NCBI RefSeq assembly: GCF_046630445.1
Contig: NC_092340.1
Location: 38,440,501-38,504,500, forward strand
Source: Rutidosis leptorrhynchoides
Taxonomy: Eukaryota; Streptophyta; Magnoliopsida; Asterales; Asteraceae
Direction of reading: 5' to 3'
DNA: 64,000 nucleotides
Notes under the pieces: model-generated
What the model saw: only the letters and a program-made list of their open reading frames with translations
Databases searched by the model: none
What the model was told of the DNA's origin: nothing
Translations under genes and position numbers: made by a program
In this document: one piece after another, positions 1-11,932 of the stretch
Layout of the letters: each line of letters starts with the position of its first letter
How positions within the stretch are numbered: the stretch's first letter is position 1

Positions 1-518
1 CCATTTCGGTCACACTGCTTTCGGAGCTTTAGTGGGATTCCCTTTCATAATCTGAGGAACTTGAACTAATGACGAATTCCATTTCGTATGATTGAATAAA
101 GGATTTTTCGATATGAAATGATTTTCCGGCTATCGAATGGTATTCTAATTACATAGAATATCTATATATATATATAGAGCAAAAGATTTCGTAGATTACG
201 GAGGAATTTACGGAATATGTCAGACAAAGTTTAAAGTTACAGATACGATAAGATATGATTTAGCAGATACGCTAAGATATGAATTTTGTCTATACACTAC
301 TCATGCAATTAATGTAGCAAGATGTGTTTAGACTAATAATGATAAGCAAGTAATTTCCTAAGGATGATAAGCAGATGATTTCCGACTAGAAATGATAAGC
401 AAAACTTTTGACATGTAGACACGGTCGAAGTCCAGACTCACTAATGCATCCTAACGACTTATCAGTTAGACACACTAATGCAGACCTGGTTCGCTAAGAC
501 CACCACTCTGATACCAAC
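1..518 (-). mobile_element. Leader of a minus-strand Ty3/gypsy element, continuing off the left edge
   Basis: On the minus strand the LTR ends at 519 and is followed directly by a primer-binding site at 516-500, so this stretch is the untranslated leader between the 5' LTR and a gag that would lie left of position 1. It has no long reading frame. It contains several copies of a motif like GCTTATCAT with spacers (about 340-410) and of CTTAGCGTATCTG/CTTATCGTATCTG (about 240-285), so short internal repetition is present. The direction is certain from the LTR/PBS order; the family (Tekay-like) is inferred from LTR resemblance to the element at 16,579-20,028. Confidence 0.7.
500..516 (-). other. 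Primer-binding site (initiator Met tRNA type)
   Basis: Minus-strand sequence TGGTATCAGAGTGGTGG begins two bases after the LTR end. It matches the TGGTATCAGAGC class that pairs with the 3' end of initiator Met tRNA, with one change at base 12. It proves that the LTR at 519-4,140 is the 5' LTR of an element reading leftwards. Confidence 0.8.
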
Positions 519-1919
519 TGAAAGGACCCATTCATATACATTATAAACTATTCACAATAGTTGATTACATTGCGGGGTATTTGACCTCTATATGATATAT
601 TTTACAAACATTGCATTCGTTTTTAAAAGACAATCTTTCTTTACATCGAAAATTGACAGGTATGCATACCATTTCATAATATCCACTATCTAACTATAAA
701 TTGATTTAATAATAATCTTTGATGAACTCAATGACTCGAATGCAATGTTCTTCGAAATATGCTATGAAAGACTCCAAGTAATATCTTTAAAATGAGCAAA
801 TGCACAGCGGAAGATTTCTTTAACACCTGAGAATAAACATGCTTTAAAGTGTCAACCAAAAGGTTGGTGAGTTCATTAGTTTATCATAATCATTTATTTC
901 CATCATTTTAATAGACCACAAGAATTTCATTTCCAGTTCTCATAAATATACGTCCCATGCATAGAGACAAAAATAATCATTCATATGGTAAACACCTGGT
1001 AACCGACATTAACTAGATACATATAAGAATATCCCCTTTCATTCTGGGATCCTCCTTCGGACATGATATAAATTTCGAAGTACTAAAGCATCCGGTACTT
1101 TGGATGGGGTTTGTTAGGCCCAATAGATCTATCTTTAGGATTCGCGTCAATTAGGGTGTCTGTTCCCTAATTCTTAGATTACCAGACTTTAATAAAAAGG
1201 GGCATATTCGATTTTGATAATTCAACCATAGAATGTAGTTTCAATTACTTGTGTCTATTTCGTCAAACATTTATAAAAACGCATGTATTCTCAGTCCCAA
1301 AAATATAAAGGGTAAAAAGGCAAATGAAACTCACCATACTGTATTTCGTAGTAAAAATACATATAACGTCATTGAACAAATGCAAGGTTGGCCTCGGATT
1401 CACGAACCTAAATTAACTATATATATTTATGTGTTGGTCAATATTTGTCTAACAAATTAGGTCAAGTCATAGTGTACCACAATCCTAATGCTCGACACTA
1501 ATATGCAAAAGTCAACAAAAGTAAATTTGACTCAAAATAATTTCCAAAAATCTATACATGATTAATATATAGTTTAAATATCGTCGTTTTATATTTTTAA
1601 ATATTTTTAAAAGATTTATTAGAGTAAATAATATAATTTATTTATTAATAAATAAAATTTTATATTAAATTTATATAATAAAATATACTTTTATATATAT
1701 TAAGTAATAAAATTTATAGGGTTCATTTAATATCATAAAGATAATATGATAGGTATTATTAAAGTAAGTTATTACAAGTAGTAAAATATGTTTGTATCAC
1801 ATATTTATTTGATAAAATAATATCTATAATGATAGTAAGTAAAAGTTGTATTATTTTGTAATAATAATTATTATTATAAAAATATCAATATTTATAATTA
1901 CTAAGATGACATTATGATA

Positions 1920-2660
1920 AAACGATGATTCTAATTATGATAACTTTAATATTTATGATAATTTTTAATATTATCTTTAAAATAATAATTTTATTTAAAA
2001 TAATAATAATAATGATATTTTATAGTAACAATGACATTTCTATTAAAATGATAATTATTGTTAAAATGATAGTTTTAATACTAACGATACTTTTAATAAT
2101 AATAGTAATGATAAAAATAATAAGAACGATAATTTTATCTAAATCAATATCTTATAATATTTTAATTTCATCATGATACTCTTACCCATTATTTCCTAAT
2201 CGTTTCGTTTAATAGCTTTTAATCATCTTTTATATCATGTTCATAATAATGTTAATTATAGTAATCAAAATAATTAGGTGTTACAAATATTTATTTTAAT
2301 TACACAAATATTAATAATGATAGTTACTATAACATTATTAACGATAATACTAATAATTATCTTAATGATAATATAGTAATAATAATAATAACAATAACAA
2401 TAACCATTTTTAAATAATGATATATATATTAATAATGATAATAATAATAATAATACCAATAATAATAATAATAATAATTGGATAATAATAATAATACTAA
2501 TTATAACTTTAACGATAATAACGATAGTAATAAAAAAATAACAATTTTTAATGATAAATCCCTTTTATTGATAAAGATAATAATAATGATAATAATAAGA
2601 TAAAACTAGAACGACGATAAAAACGACGATAATAATAATCATTTTTAAAAATATCGAAAA
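1920..2660. repeat. AT-rich low-complexity tract inside the LTR
   Basis: Long runs of ATA, AAT and ATAAT units with scattered GATAATAATG-like words. Open frames here give only isoleucine-, tyrosine- and asparagine-rich strings and are not genes. Confidence 0.75.
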
Positions 2661-3228
2661 TTCAATTGATTATAACTTCTAATCCGTTCATCGAAACCAT
2701 TCGATATCTAAAGGAAAAGTTCTTAATTTTTCGCTAACTTTCCAAGGACATGCATATCTTATACCTTATCTCAATCGCAAGTGTAACTAATTCAAGATTC
2801 AACCTAACCTCTCTAAGGGCAATATCAAAAGTACAAGCATGCATAATCCTAAATACTCGAGCACTAGTCAGGGATACACTATTAGTATGTAAAAGTTAAA
2901 TTATGAGTACTCACGTATCAATATTGAGATTCAATATTGCAGGAAAGGTACGTAGACGCAACGGAAATGATAAACACTATATTGACCTCACGAGCATACC
3001 CATGAACCATACTCAATCACCTCCATAGCTATAACCCATAATTTCCTTAATCCTATCACACTCGAAAAACAATTTCGAAATTACTCGGACAGCACTCCGT
3101 CGTAATATTTTATGTATACTAATAATATCTTGAAATAATACGGAGTAAATATATATATGTAAATCGATTGTGAGAGTTTAGAGAAAAATATTTTCAAGTT
3201 TCTATGAAATAATGAAACCTATTGAATT

Positions 3229-3239
3229 CTATTTATAAT
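3229..3239 (-). promoter_or_regulatory. Putative LTR TATA box
   Basis: Minus-strand ATTATAAATAG, followed downstream by an AC-rich and T-rich leader-like stretch (about 3,220-3,160). The position, roughly 900 nt into the 3.6-kb LTR, fits a U3/R border. A tandem repeat array ends just upstream of it. Confidence 0.5.
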
Positions 3240-3247
3240 AGATTTTT

Positions 3248-3384
3248 GAATTATTAAAGTGAATTATTAAAGTATGAATTATTAAAGTGAATTATTAAAG
3301 TATGAATTATTAAAGTGAATTATTAAAGTATGAATTATTAAAGTGAATTATTAATGTATGAATTATTAAAGTGAATTATTAAAG
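3248..3384 (-). repeat. 28-bp dimeric tandem array upstream of the LTR TATA box
   Basis: Ten copies of GAATTATTAAAGT, alternating with and without a following AT, so the true unit is a 13+15 = 28-bp dimer repeated about five times. One copy has a single change (AATGT for AAAGT). On the minus strand the array lies immediately upstream of the TATA box. Confidence 0.9.
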
Positions 3385-4140
3385 TTAAAGTAAAGTAAAA
3401 ATAAAGTAAAGGTAAAGTTTAAGTATAGTAAAAGTATAAAACTATGTACGTATAATACGCGTATAAATATATATAATATTAATTTAAATCGTTATATATA
3501 TTTAATAAAATAAAATATAAATATCTTTATCTTTATCATACTAGTTAAGTAATGAGTTGTCAAAAGTGGTTCTAGATATTTATAAAAGTTATATATGTTT
3601 TAATAATAAAGTTCATTTTAACCTGAAAACGTTTTTGTACGTTTGAAACTAAATAGATCAATCGAGTCTTTATGAGATTCAATCTTCCACTATCCTTTGT
3701 CTAGTTCTCAATGATTGACAAATTGTTCTTATTTATAAATCACTTTACCATTTTCCGAATATTGTTAAAATAGAAAGATTTCTCAAATCAACGTGGGCCT
3801 TTCAACAGAGACTTGTAATCATAATTCAATATATCTGATAATTCAATCATTTGATCTTATCTTCTAATTCCATTGATAAATATTTTGAAATAGATACAAT
3901 CATATAAAGTATTTAATCTAATATTTTGTTTACGTTTCAAGTTATAATATATATACACATATACATATATAATCATATTCGTTTAATGGTTCGTGAATCG
4001 TTGGAACTTGGTCGAGGTTGAATGAATGTATGAACATAGTTTAAAATTCTTGAAATTTAACTTAACAAATATTGCTTATCATGTTGGAAACATATAAAGA
4101 TTAAAGTTTAAATTTGGTTGGAAATTTCCGGGTTGTCACA

Positions 4141-4931
4141 CTGATGTTGTTGTTCCTGTTGTGATTCTTGTTCGGGTTCTGGCTCGTATTGCGGCTCATA
4201 TTCTGATTCAGGTTCTTTTTATGGTTGTCTAGATGATGATGATGCACCAGCAGTATCGGTTTTCTGCAAAACACATTAAACACAAAATTTGTGCATCCAA
4301 ATATGCATTAGTGTTAGCAAAATAACAACTTAAAACAATCACGATAACATGTTCAATCAAAATTAAACTTATACACATTTTCACATTTTTTACAATTTTA
4401 CACTTTTTCAAATAAGCACATATGAAAATGTATACAAAGTTCATAAGCATTTAACTCAAATAACATGTCAAAATAGTCATTACTAGCAATTAAACAAGTC
4501 TCAAATGGCATTTACATCAAATTAATCAAGTTCATGAATTTTAGACTTAAAAAGTCTACTTTAATCTCCAAAAATCATGTTTAGGATCAATGTTTGGATC
4601 ATTTAGCTACCTAAACATGTTACACTACTTAATTTAACAATAATTCATGACAAAAATCGGCCATAACCTGTTTATATCAAAAAGCCTCAAATTGCTCAAG
4701 AACACAAACCCTAGATTTCTAAAATTTTTGAAGTTTTTGGCTTCAAATCATGTTAAATAGCATCAATCTAGGTTATACATGCATAATATACTAACAATTT
4801 AACACTAATTACACTAGAAATTAACAAAATCAAATTAGGTAAAATATTGGTAATTATCACAAAAACTAGAAAATTTATGAGTTTAGGGGTGTAATTTTTA
4901 CCTTTTTGTTGAAGAATCCGAACCTAGGCAT
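4141..4931 (-). pseudogene. Candidate spliced acidic accessory ORF in the Athila 3' region (truncated)
   Basis: On the minus strand an ATG at 4,931-4,929 opens ten codons (MPRFGFFNKK) that end at a GTAAAAATT donor after 4,902. A TTTTGCAG acceptor at about 4,266 leads into an exon from 4,263 reading KTDTAGASSSSRQP, an in-frame TAA, then a Glu/Pro/Gln-rich stretch up to the LTR insertion at 4,140. Phase is conserved across the intron. A leader-like AC-rich stretch (about 5,035-4,960) precedes the ATG. I do not recognise a family. It is either an accessory gene of the Athila element or a captured host exon. The stop and the LTR insertion make it non-functional here. Confidence 0.4.
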
Positions 4932-5075
4932 GATTAGAGCAAGAAATTTGACGAATTACGGTGAAAAATGGTGAAATTTGGTGAGGATTTGAGAGAGTTT
5001 TGTATGTGTTTGTGTGTGTGAAGTGTGGAGACAGACCAGTCGACTGGCCTTTTGTTTCTGGCCAAAATTCCAGCT

Positions 5076-5122
5076 CCATGTGATCGCATGGATTGGAAGG
5101 CTAAATCTCATGCGATCGCATG
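5076..5122. repeat. Pair of GATCGC palindromes, 3' Athila region
   Basis: CATGTGATCGCATG (one base off the perfect palindrome) centred at 5,083.5 and CATGCGATCGCATG centred at 5,115.5, 32 bp apart. A further 12-bp palindrome CCAGTCGACTGG lies nearby at about 5,037-5,048. No TATA box follows, unlike the pairs at 14,715 and 60,195. Confidence 0.85.
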
Positions 5123-6100
5123 GGGTCCGGGTACAGTAACTTTTGCTTTTTTTTTTTTTTTAAATAAAAACCTTATAACTTCTAAATCATAAATTAATAA
5201 AATTTTAAAAATTTGTTTCTTTTTAGGAGTGAGGGTGTTTCGGATCGTTGTCCTAGTCCGTCCCTCGACAAAATTTTAAAATTTGTCAATTTTAAGCGCA
5301 GTTTTAAAAGCAAAGGTTTTGGGGGTTTTTAAATATTTTTGCATACTTTAATTCAATAAGATTAAAAATAATGATAATAAAAGTTCTCGTCCCTCCCTTG
5401 GGTAGAGCAATTTCAGTTCAACGACCTAGTTTTCAACTCACGGCGAATTTTAAAAATCATATTTTTGACTTAGTGAAATAAAGTAAATTTTTGTTTTTAA
5501 ATTCACACCAAACTTAAATTTAAAATGCATAAAATTAAAAATTCATATTAGTAATATTAAAAATTCATACCAAATTTATATTATATTTTTGTTTTTATAC
5601 ATACAAACTTATATTAAAAATATTAATTTTTCAAATATTTACAAATTTAAAAATATTAATTTTAAAAAGTTCACAATATTAATTTAATTTTAAAAACATG
5701 GTAAAAATAAAATTAAAAATCTTTTTGGTCTTTTATCCCACTTTAATCAATCAAATATTATCAAAAATATACGCCACTCTTTTCGGTAAAGTAATTTCGG
5801 TTCCATAACCTAGTTTTACTCCTGACGAATTTCTGAAATATTTTGGGTTGACTGATTAAAGGTATTTATACCTTAAGAATAAACGGTAAATTTCGCAGTG
5901 ATGTAATAAATTTTTGTATGATATCAATAATTTCAGTTACGCATACCTAATTTTATTGAATACCAATTTAATACTTTATAGCGAACGATTCAGCGTTTAT
6001 TATCAAAAGGTTAAAAGCAATAAAATAAAAATAAAAACTGTACATACTTACCTGTGAAATAGAATTCTCAGTGACCTGCTTTAGCCCACTCATAAGATAG

Positions 6101-6376
6101 TCAGACTAATTGGTTTTCCATAGCTACATAGGCGTAATCTCGAGCATTCAACATTTTTTCTTCGAAACATATGAACAGTCCATCTCTGCATAAAGTAACA
6201 AATTCGGTATTTGAATATGTTTGATTCGTCGAACATTTTCCTTCGTGTGACCATTTTCCGCATTTGTGACATCTTTCAAGGTGTCGTGCTCTTCTTTTCG
6301 CTGCGGATTTTGATTTTCCTTTACCAAATTGTAACTTATTATTTTCGTTTCTGGATTCTTTTCTTACTCCATCCAA
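6101..6376 (-). CDS. Small ORF with zinc-knuckle-like motif downstream of Athila pol
   Basis: About 91 residues, and the frame stays open about 9 codons further upstream without an ATG. A basic stretch (KSKSAAKRRARHLER) leads into CHKCGKWSHEGKC, spaced C-x2-C-x4-H-x3-C, one residue short of a classical retroviral CCHC knuckle. The C-terminal half (ending AYVAMENQLV) has no motif I know. It reads in the same direction as pol and starts about 250 nt after the pol stop. Athila elements often carry an extra ORF in this place. The frame has only a TTG/unclear start, so it may be an exon of a spliced transcript or a remnant; a donor-like site lies about 50 nt beyond its stop. Confidence 0.45.
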   Translation of the reverse strand: MDGVRKESRNENNKLQFGKGKSKSAAKRRARHLERCHKCGKWSHEGKCSTNQTYSNTEFVTLCRDGLFICFEEKMLNARDYAYVAMENQLV

Positions 6377-6631
6377 TTTACCTCTATTAATGATACCAAT
6401 TCACTTGGAAGGGTGTCATTATAACATTAGACCATGATTTAATTCACAGGAAGTCTTCATCTTGTAAAACCTAAAAAAAATAAAAATTCAGAATGGGGGG
6501 AGAAGACTAGTTCTTTAGGGTATGCTAGGGAAAGACCATTCGGATTCCATTCTCGAGAACTACACGAAAACAGAAAATCTAACTCTAACAGAAATACATA
6601 TTATCTTTTAAAGACTTGATTCTCCCCACAC

Positions 6632-9600
6632 TTAGTTAGCTGTGGTGTCGAAATTTTGATTAACTTCGTTGTCAACTTCCATTGGATTATCTATGTAATG
6701 TTTAACTCTGTGACCATTAACTTTAAATTCAATCCCATTTGAATTTATTAACTCTACTGTTCCGTATGGAAAAACTCTTTTGACTATGAATGGTCCAGAC
6801 CATCTTGATTTCAATTTTCCAGGAAATAGCTTGAATCGTGAATTGAAAAGAAGAACTCTGTCTCCTTCTTTAAATTCTTTTGAACTTCTGATTCTTTTAT
6901 CATGCCATTTCTTCGTTCTTTCTTTATAGATTAACGAATTTTCGTATGCTTCATGTCTTAATTCTTCTAATTCGTTTAATTGATTTAATCGTAGACGTCC
7001 GGCTTCATGTAAATCAAGATTACATGTCTTCAAAGCCCAAAATGCTTTGTGTTCAATTTCTACTGGAAGATGACATGCTTTTCCGTAAACGAGTTTAAAA
7101 GGTGTGGTTCCAATTGGAGTTTTGTAGGCTGTTCGAAAAGCCCAGAGTGCATCCTTCAATTTCATGGACCATTCCTTCGGATTTGATCCTACGGTTTTCT
7201 CTAGAATACGTTTTAAAGCTCGGTTGGTATTTTCAACTTGTCCACTTGTTTGTGGATGATAAGCAGTGGAGATTTTATGAGTTACTCCATATCTTTTGAG
7301 AACTTTCTCAAGTTGATTGTTACAAAAATGAGTACCCTGATCACTTATTAAAGCTTTCGGTGTTCCGAACCTTGCAAAAAGACGTTTTAAAAAGTTGACT
7401 ATAACTCGTGCATCGTTAGTTGGGAGAGCTTGTACTTCCGCCCATTTAGATACATAATCAATGGCAACGAGAATGTAGAGATTATTATGAGATTTTGGAA
7501 ATGGACCCATAAAGTCAATACCCCAAATGTCAAATACTTCACATACTTGAATGACATTTTGTGGCATTTCATCACGTTGACTTATTTTTCCTGCCCTTTG
7601 ACAAGCATAACAGGATTTACAAAGAAGGTGTGCTTCTTTGAAAATTGTAGGCCAATAGAATCCAGCATCGTAAACTTTTCTTGCTGTGAGTTGAGGCCCA
7701 TAATGCCCTCCTGTTGGTCCTGTGTGACAATGGTTTAAGATTTGACTGGCTTCATCTCCGAATATGCATCGGCGTATTATTCCATTGGGACAACTTTTAA
7801 ACAAATGTGGATCTTCCCAGAAATAGTTTTTTATATCACTAAAGAATTTCTTTCGTTTTTGGTACGATAATCCTTTTTCAAGGAATCCACATACTAAGTA
7901 GTTTTCATAGTCTGCAAACCATGGAATTTTATTATAATCTATCTTCAATAGATATTCATCAGGAAAGTTGTCTTGTATGGCCGATTCATTTAGAACTTCT
8001 AATTCAGGATTTTCAAGACGAGAAAGATGATCAGCGGCGAGATTTTCTGCTCCCTTTTTATCTCAGATTTCAATATCGAACTCTTGTAAGAGTAAGATCC
8101 AATGGATTAATCTTGGTTTAGCATCTTGTTTCGAAAATAGGTATCTAAGAGCAGAATGGTCGGTATAGACCACCGTTTTAGCTAGAACGAGATATGATCG
8201 AAATTTGTCAAAAGCAAAGACAATAGCAAGGAGTTCTTTTTCAGTAGTTGTGTAGTTCGTTTGTGCTCCTTTTAACGTCTTACTAGCATAATATATAGGT
8301 TGAAATCGTTTTTCAATTCTTTGTCCTAAAACGGCTCCCATTGCAAAATCACTTGCATCGCACATTAGTTCAAACGGTAGATTCCAATTTGGAGTTATCA
8401 TAATCAGCGCATTAGTGAGTTTTTGTTTAATAATATTAAAATATTTGATTCATTCATCTGAAAAGATGAATGGAGCATCCTTTTCTAGGAGTTTATTCAT
8501 AGGAGTGGCAATTTTAGAAAAATCTTTTATGAAACGTCGGTAAAAACCGGCATGCCTTAGAAAACTCCTAACTCCTCTAACATTGGTGGGATGTGGAAGT
8601 TTAGCAATTACATCTACTTTAGCTCTATCCACTTCAATTCCTTCCTTTGAAATTTTATGTCTAAGAACGATGCCTTCTTTAACCATGAAATGGCATTTCT
8701 CCCAATTAAGTACTAGATTTGATTGTTCGCATCTAATAAGCATTCGTTCAAGATTAACTAGACATGATTCAAATGTATCATCGAAGACTGAAAAGTCATC
8801 CATGAAAACTGCCATTTTTCACACACGCCATCCTGTTACAGTCCTAGTAGGAATAAGCTCATTTTTCACATTTGTGATGACAGTCATGCCACCCTTCTTA
8901 GGTACGCATTGAACTGGGCTTACCCATGGACTATCAGAAATTGGATAAATTAAACCTGCATCTAGCAGTTTAATAATTTCTTTCTTAACAACATCTTGCA
9001 TATTAGGATTTAGTCTTCGTTGGCGTTGCACATATGTTTTATGACCTTCTTCCATAAGGATTTTATGTGTGCAATACGAAGAACTTATTCCTTTAATATC
9101 ATGAATCTTCCATGCAATAGCTGGTTTATGAGCTTTTAACACAGAAATGAGTTGAGATTTTTCATTTTCAGTAAGAGAAGACGATATTATTACAGGTAAT
9201 TCAGATTCACCATGTAAATAAGCGTATTCCAAATGGTTTGGAAGTGGCTTTAACTCTAATGTCGGTGGTTCTTCTATCGATGATTTATATCGATATCTGT
9301 CTTCCTCTTTTAGCATTTGAATTTCTTCTGTTGTTGGTTCATATCCATTAGCCATAAGTGTAGCTAACATTTCAGCTTCATCAATTGGTTCAGTTCCTTC
9401 TCGTAAAGAACATTCTCCTGTTCCTTGTAATTCTGAAAATTCTTCTAACAATTCTGCATGTGAATCTATAGTTTGAATATAATAACATGTATCATCTGTA
9501 GATTGTGGTTGTTGCATGGCTCTATCAACAGAAAAGGTAACACTCTCATCCTCTATACTTAGGGTCAGTTTCTTACCAAACACGTCTATTATTGCTTTGG

Positions 9601-11932
9601 CCGTGTTTAAGAATGGTCTTCCTAATATGAGAGGAACTCGAGAATCTTCTTCCATGTCCAGAATAACAAAATCTACTGGAAATACTAAAGTACCAACTTT
9701 AACTAGTATATTTTCCATTATCCCTCTAGGATATTTTACTGATCGATCGGCTAGTTGTATGCTTATTCGTGTTGGTTTCAATTCTCCAAGGTCTAGTTTA
9801 GCGTATAGTGAATACGACATTAGATTTATACTAGCACCTAAGTCTGCCAATGCTTCTATTGAACTAAGACTACCCAGAAAACATGGAATTGTGAAACTTC
9901 CCGGATCAGAGAGTTTTTCTGGTATCTTATTCAACAGCACTGCAGAACAATTAGCATTCATTGTAACAGCCAAGAGTTCTTCCATTTTCTTTCTATTTGT
10001 GATCAGATCTTTCAAAAATTTAGCATATCTAGGCATTCCTGAAATCACGTCAATGAAAGGAAGATTAACATTTATCTGTTTAAACATATCCAAGAATTTG
10101 GATTGCTCGGCTTCAAGTCTTTCTTTTCTCATTTTACTCGGGTAAGAAAGTGGTGGTTGGTATGGTTTAACATAAGGTTTAGCCTTAACTGTGTTATCTT
10201 CATTAACCTTTTCAACTACCGGTTCTTTTTCCTTATCTTGTTCAGATTGTGGTTCTTGTGGAGTAGGAGTAGCTTCATCAGAAATTACAGGTATTTCAGG
10301 CGGTTTAAGTGTAATACCACTTCTTGTGGTAATGGCTTTTGCTGTTTCATTTCGGGGGTTAGCATTTGTATCACTAGGTAGACTTTCCGGTTTTCTTTCA
10401 CCTATTAACCTTGCTAGGTTACTTACTTCTTATTCCAGATTTTGAATAGAAGCATGTTGATTTCTAAATGCTTGAGCATTTTGTTCATTGGTTTGTTTCT
10501 GAGATGTGAAAAACTGCGTTTGAGATTCAACTAGCTTTGACATCATATCTTCTAAATTTGGCTTTTTATCATCGGTTTGTGGTGGTTTATTTTGAAAAAT
10601 AGGTCTTTGCTGATTGTAAGTATTATTGGATACTTGTTGATTGCTAGGACCTTGTTGGTTGTTGTATGGAACATTTCAGTTATAATTCTGGTTTTGATTG
10701 TAGATCGATCTTGGCGGTTGATAATTATTCTGATAATTATTTCCAGGCCTTTGGTTTATGTATGAAACATTCTCTCTTTGTTCCATTGTTAGTTCAATAC
10801 TAAGACAATCTTTTTTTAAATGTGGTCCTCCACACTGCTCACAACTAATTCGTATTGAGTGGATATCTTTAGTCATCTTTTCCATTCGTCCCTCGACAAC
10901 ATCTATCTTTGCATAAATGGAATTGAAGTCATGGCTAGAATCGGCTCTAGCTGCTTTAGATGATCTAACGATATCTTTTTCTTGGTACCACTCATGTGAG
11001 TGGGAAGCAGTGTTATCAATAATTTTGTAAGCGTCAGTTGCGGTTTTCTTTATAATGGAACCACCAGCTGCTATATCGATGTCTTTTCGTGTAGTGATGT
11101 CGCATCCTTGGTAGAATATTTGTACTATTTGACAAGTGTCTAAACCATGTTGCGGACATCCTCTTAATAACTTTCCAAATCTTGTCCACGCCTCATACAG
11201 AGTTTCATTTGGCTTTTGCGTGAACGTAACAATTTCTCCTTGAAGTCTCACGGCTTTAGATGCCGGAAAGAATTGTTTAAGAAATTTTTCAACTAAAATG
11301 TCCCATGTATCAATCGCCCCTTCAGGTAACGATTCTAACCAATCTTTGGCTTCTCCCTTTAAAGTCCAGGAAAATAACATGAGATATATCTGTTCATCCT
11401 CCACTTCTTGGATTTTAAATAGAGTACAGATCCTATTAAAGGTTCGAAGATGTTCATTTGGATCTTTCTTCGGTGCACCACTAAATTGGCATTGATTAGT
11501 TACCATGTGTAGAATTTGTCCCTTGATTTCATAATCTGGCGAATTAATGTCAGGCTGAGTAATTGCGTGACCTTGGCCAGTGGGTTTAGCCCTCATTCGT
11601 TCTTCCATACTTAGAGGTTCCAGATTCTCCATGATTGAATTTATTGAATCTGAATCACTATAGGATTCTGATTTAATGGGTTGTTCCTCAACAATCTCCA
11701 TTTGAATGATTGGTGGTTCCGGAGGAAAGATTAATGGTTCAGGATCTCTGAATTGTCCCTGAATATCCTCCGGATTCTCAATTGTGAGGTCGGGTTCAAA
11801 AAATGGATTATCGGAAATTTGAATTGGAGCACTTGGTCAACTGGATGACGATTCTAAAGAAAAATCAACGAAGACAATATTTGCTAGATGTCTTGATCGA
11901 GTTACAGGTGGTGAACGTTTTGCTCGGTGCAT
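6632..11932 (-). pseudogene. Athila gag-pol polyprotein, broken by stops and an RT deletion
   Basis: One continuous frame runs from an ATG at 11,932 to the stop at 6,632. Gag spans about 11,932-10,200, with a retrotransposon gag core near 11,500-11,000 and a C-x2-C-x4-H knuckle-like CEQCGGPHLKKDC. An aspartic protease with DLGAS lies near 9,850. RT follows: the N-terminal part ends in TGWRV and the frame resumes at the FMDD box (8,801). RNase H carries CDASD, TEKEL and TDHS motifs (8,380-8,130). Integrase has an H-H-C-C finger near 7,700-7,600 and D, D, E residues in GIDFMG, SDQGT and GQVEN. In-frame stops lie at 11,837-11,839, 10,676-10,678, 10,430-10,432, 8,819-8,821, 8,450-8,452 and 8,063-8,065. 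Between TGWRV and FMDD the usual RT core of roughly 100 residues is absent, including the first catalytic aspartate, so the enzyme cannot work. No frameshift is needed anywhere. Confidence 0.9.

Larger units (their letters stand above)
519..4140 (-). mobile_element. 5' LTR of a minus-strand Ty3/gypsy (Tekay-like) retrotransposon
   Basis: On the minus strand the repeat starts TGTGACAACCCGG at 4,140 and ends in CA at 519, next to a PBS, giving about 3.6 kb. Parts (for example about 780-880 and 1,000-1,120) match the LTRs at 16,579-20,028 and 40,086-43,774, so it belongs to a related family. The middle (about 1,560-2,660) is extremely AT-rich with many AATAAT-type runs. A TATA box lies at 3,239-3,229. 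The element was inserted into the 3' interior of the Athila element, cutting a small acidic reading frame at 4,141. Confidence 0.8.
4932..6631 (-). other. Athila region between pol and the lost 3' LTR
   Basis: Mostly non-coding and AT-rich, with a poly-A/poly-T tract near 5,148-5,163 and repeated short phrases around 5,230-5,850 (CGACGAATTT-like words, 'ACCTAGTTTT'). It contains the palindrome pair at 5,076-5,122 and a zinc-knuckle-like reading frame at 6,101-6,376. A strong donor-like site CACAG|GTAAGTATG lies on the minus strand at 6,052/6,051, so subgenomic splicing is possible. Two purine-rich tracts (about 6,617-6,630 and 6,492-6,503) follow pol. Confidence 0.6.

Noticed and set aside
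1925-2176. Isoleucine-rich small frames at 1,925-2,459 and 41,138-41,456
   Set aside because: They come from AT-rich low-complexity DNA inside LTRs; no domain or conserved start.
6101-6376. Envelope-like gene of Athila
   Set aside because: No signal peptide, no transmembrane segment and too short; a zinc-knuckle-like motif is present instead.
9516-10145. A 209-residue plus-strand frame
   Set aside because: It is the antisense shadow of the Athila protease region, where the minus frame has protease motifs.
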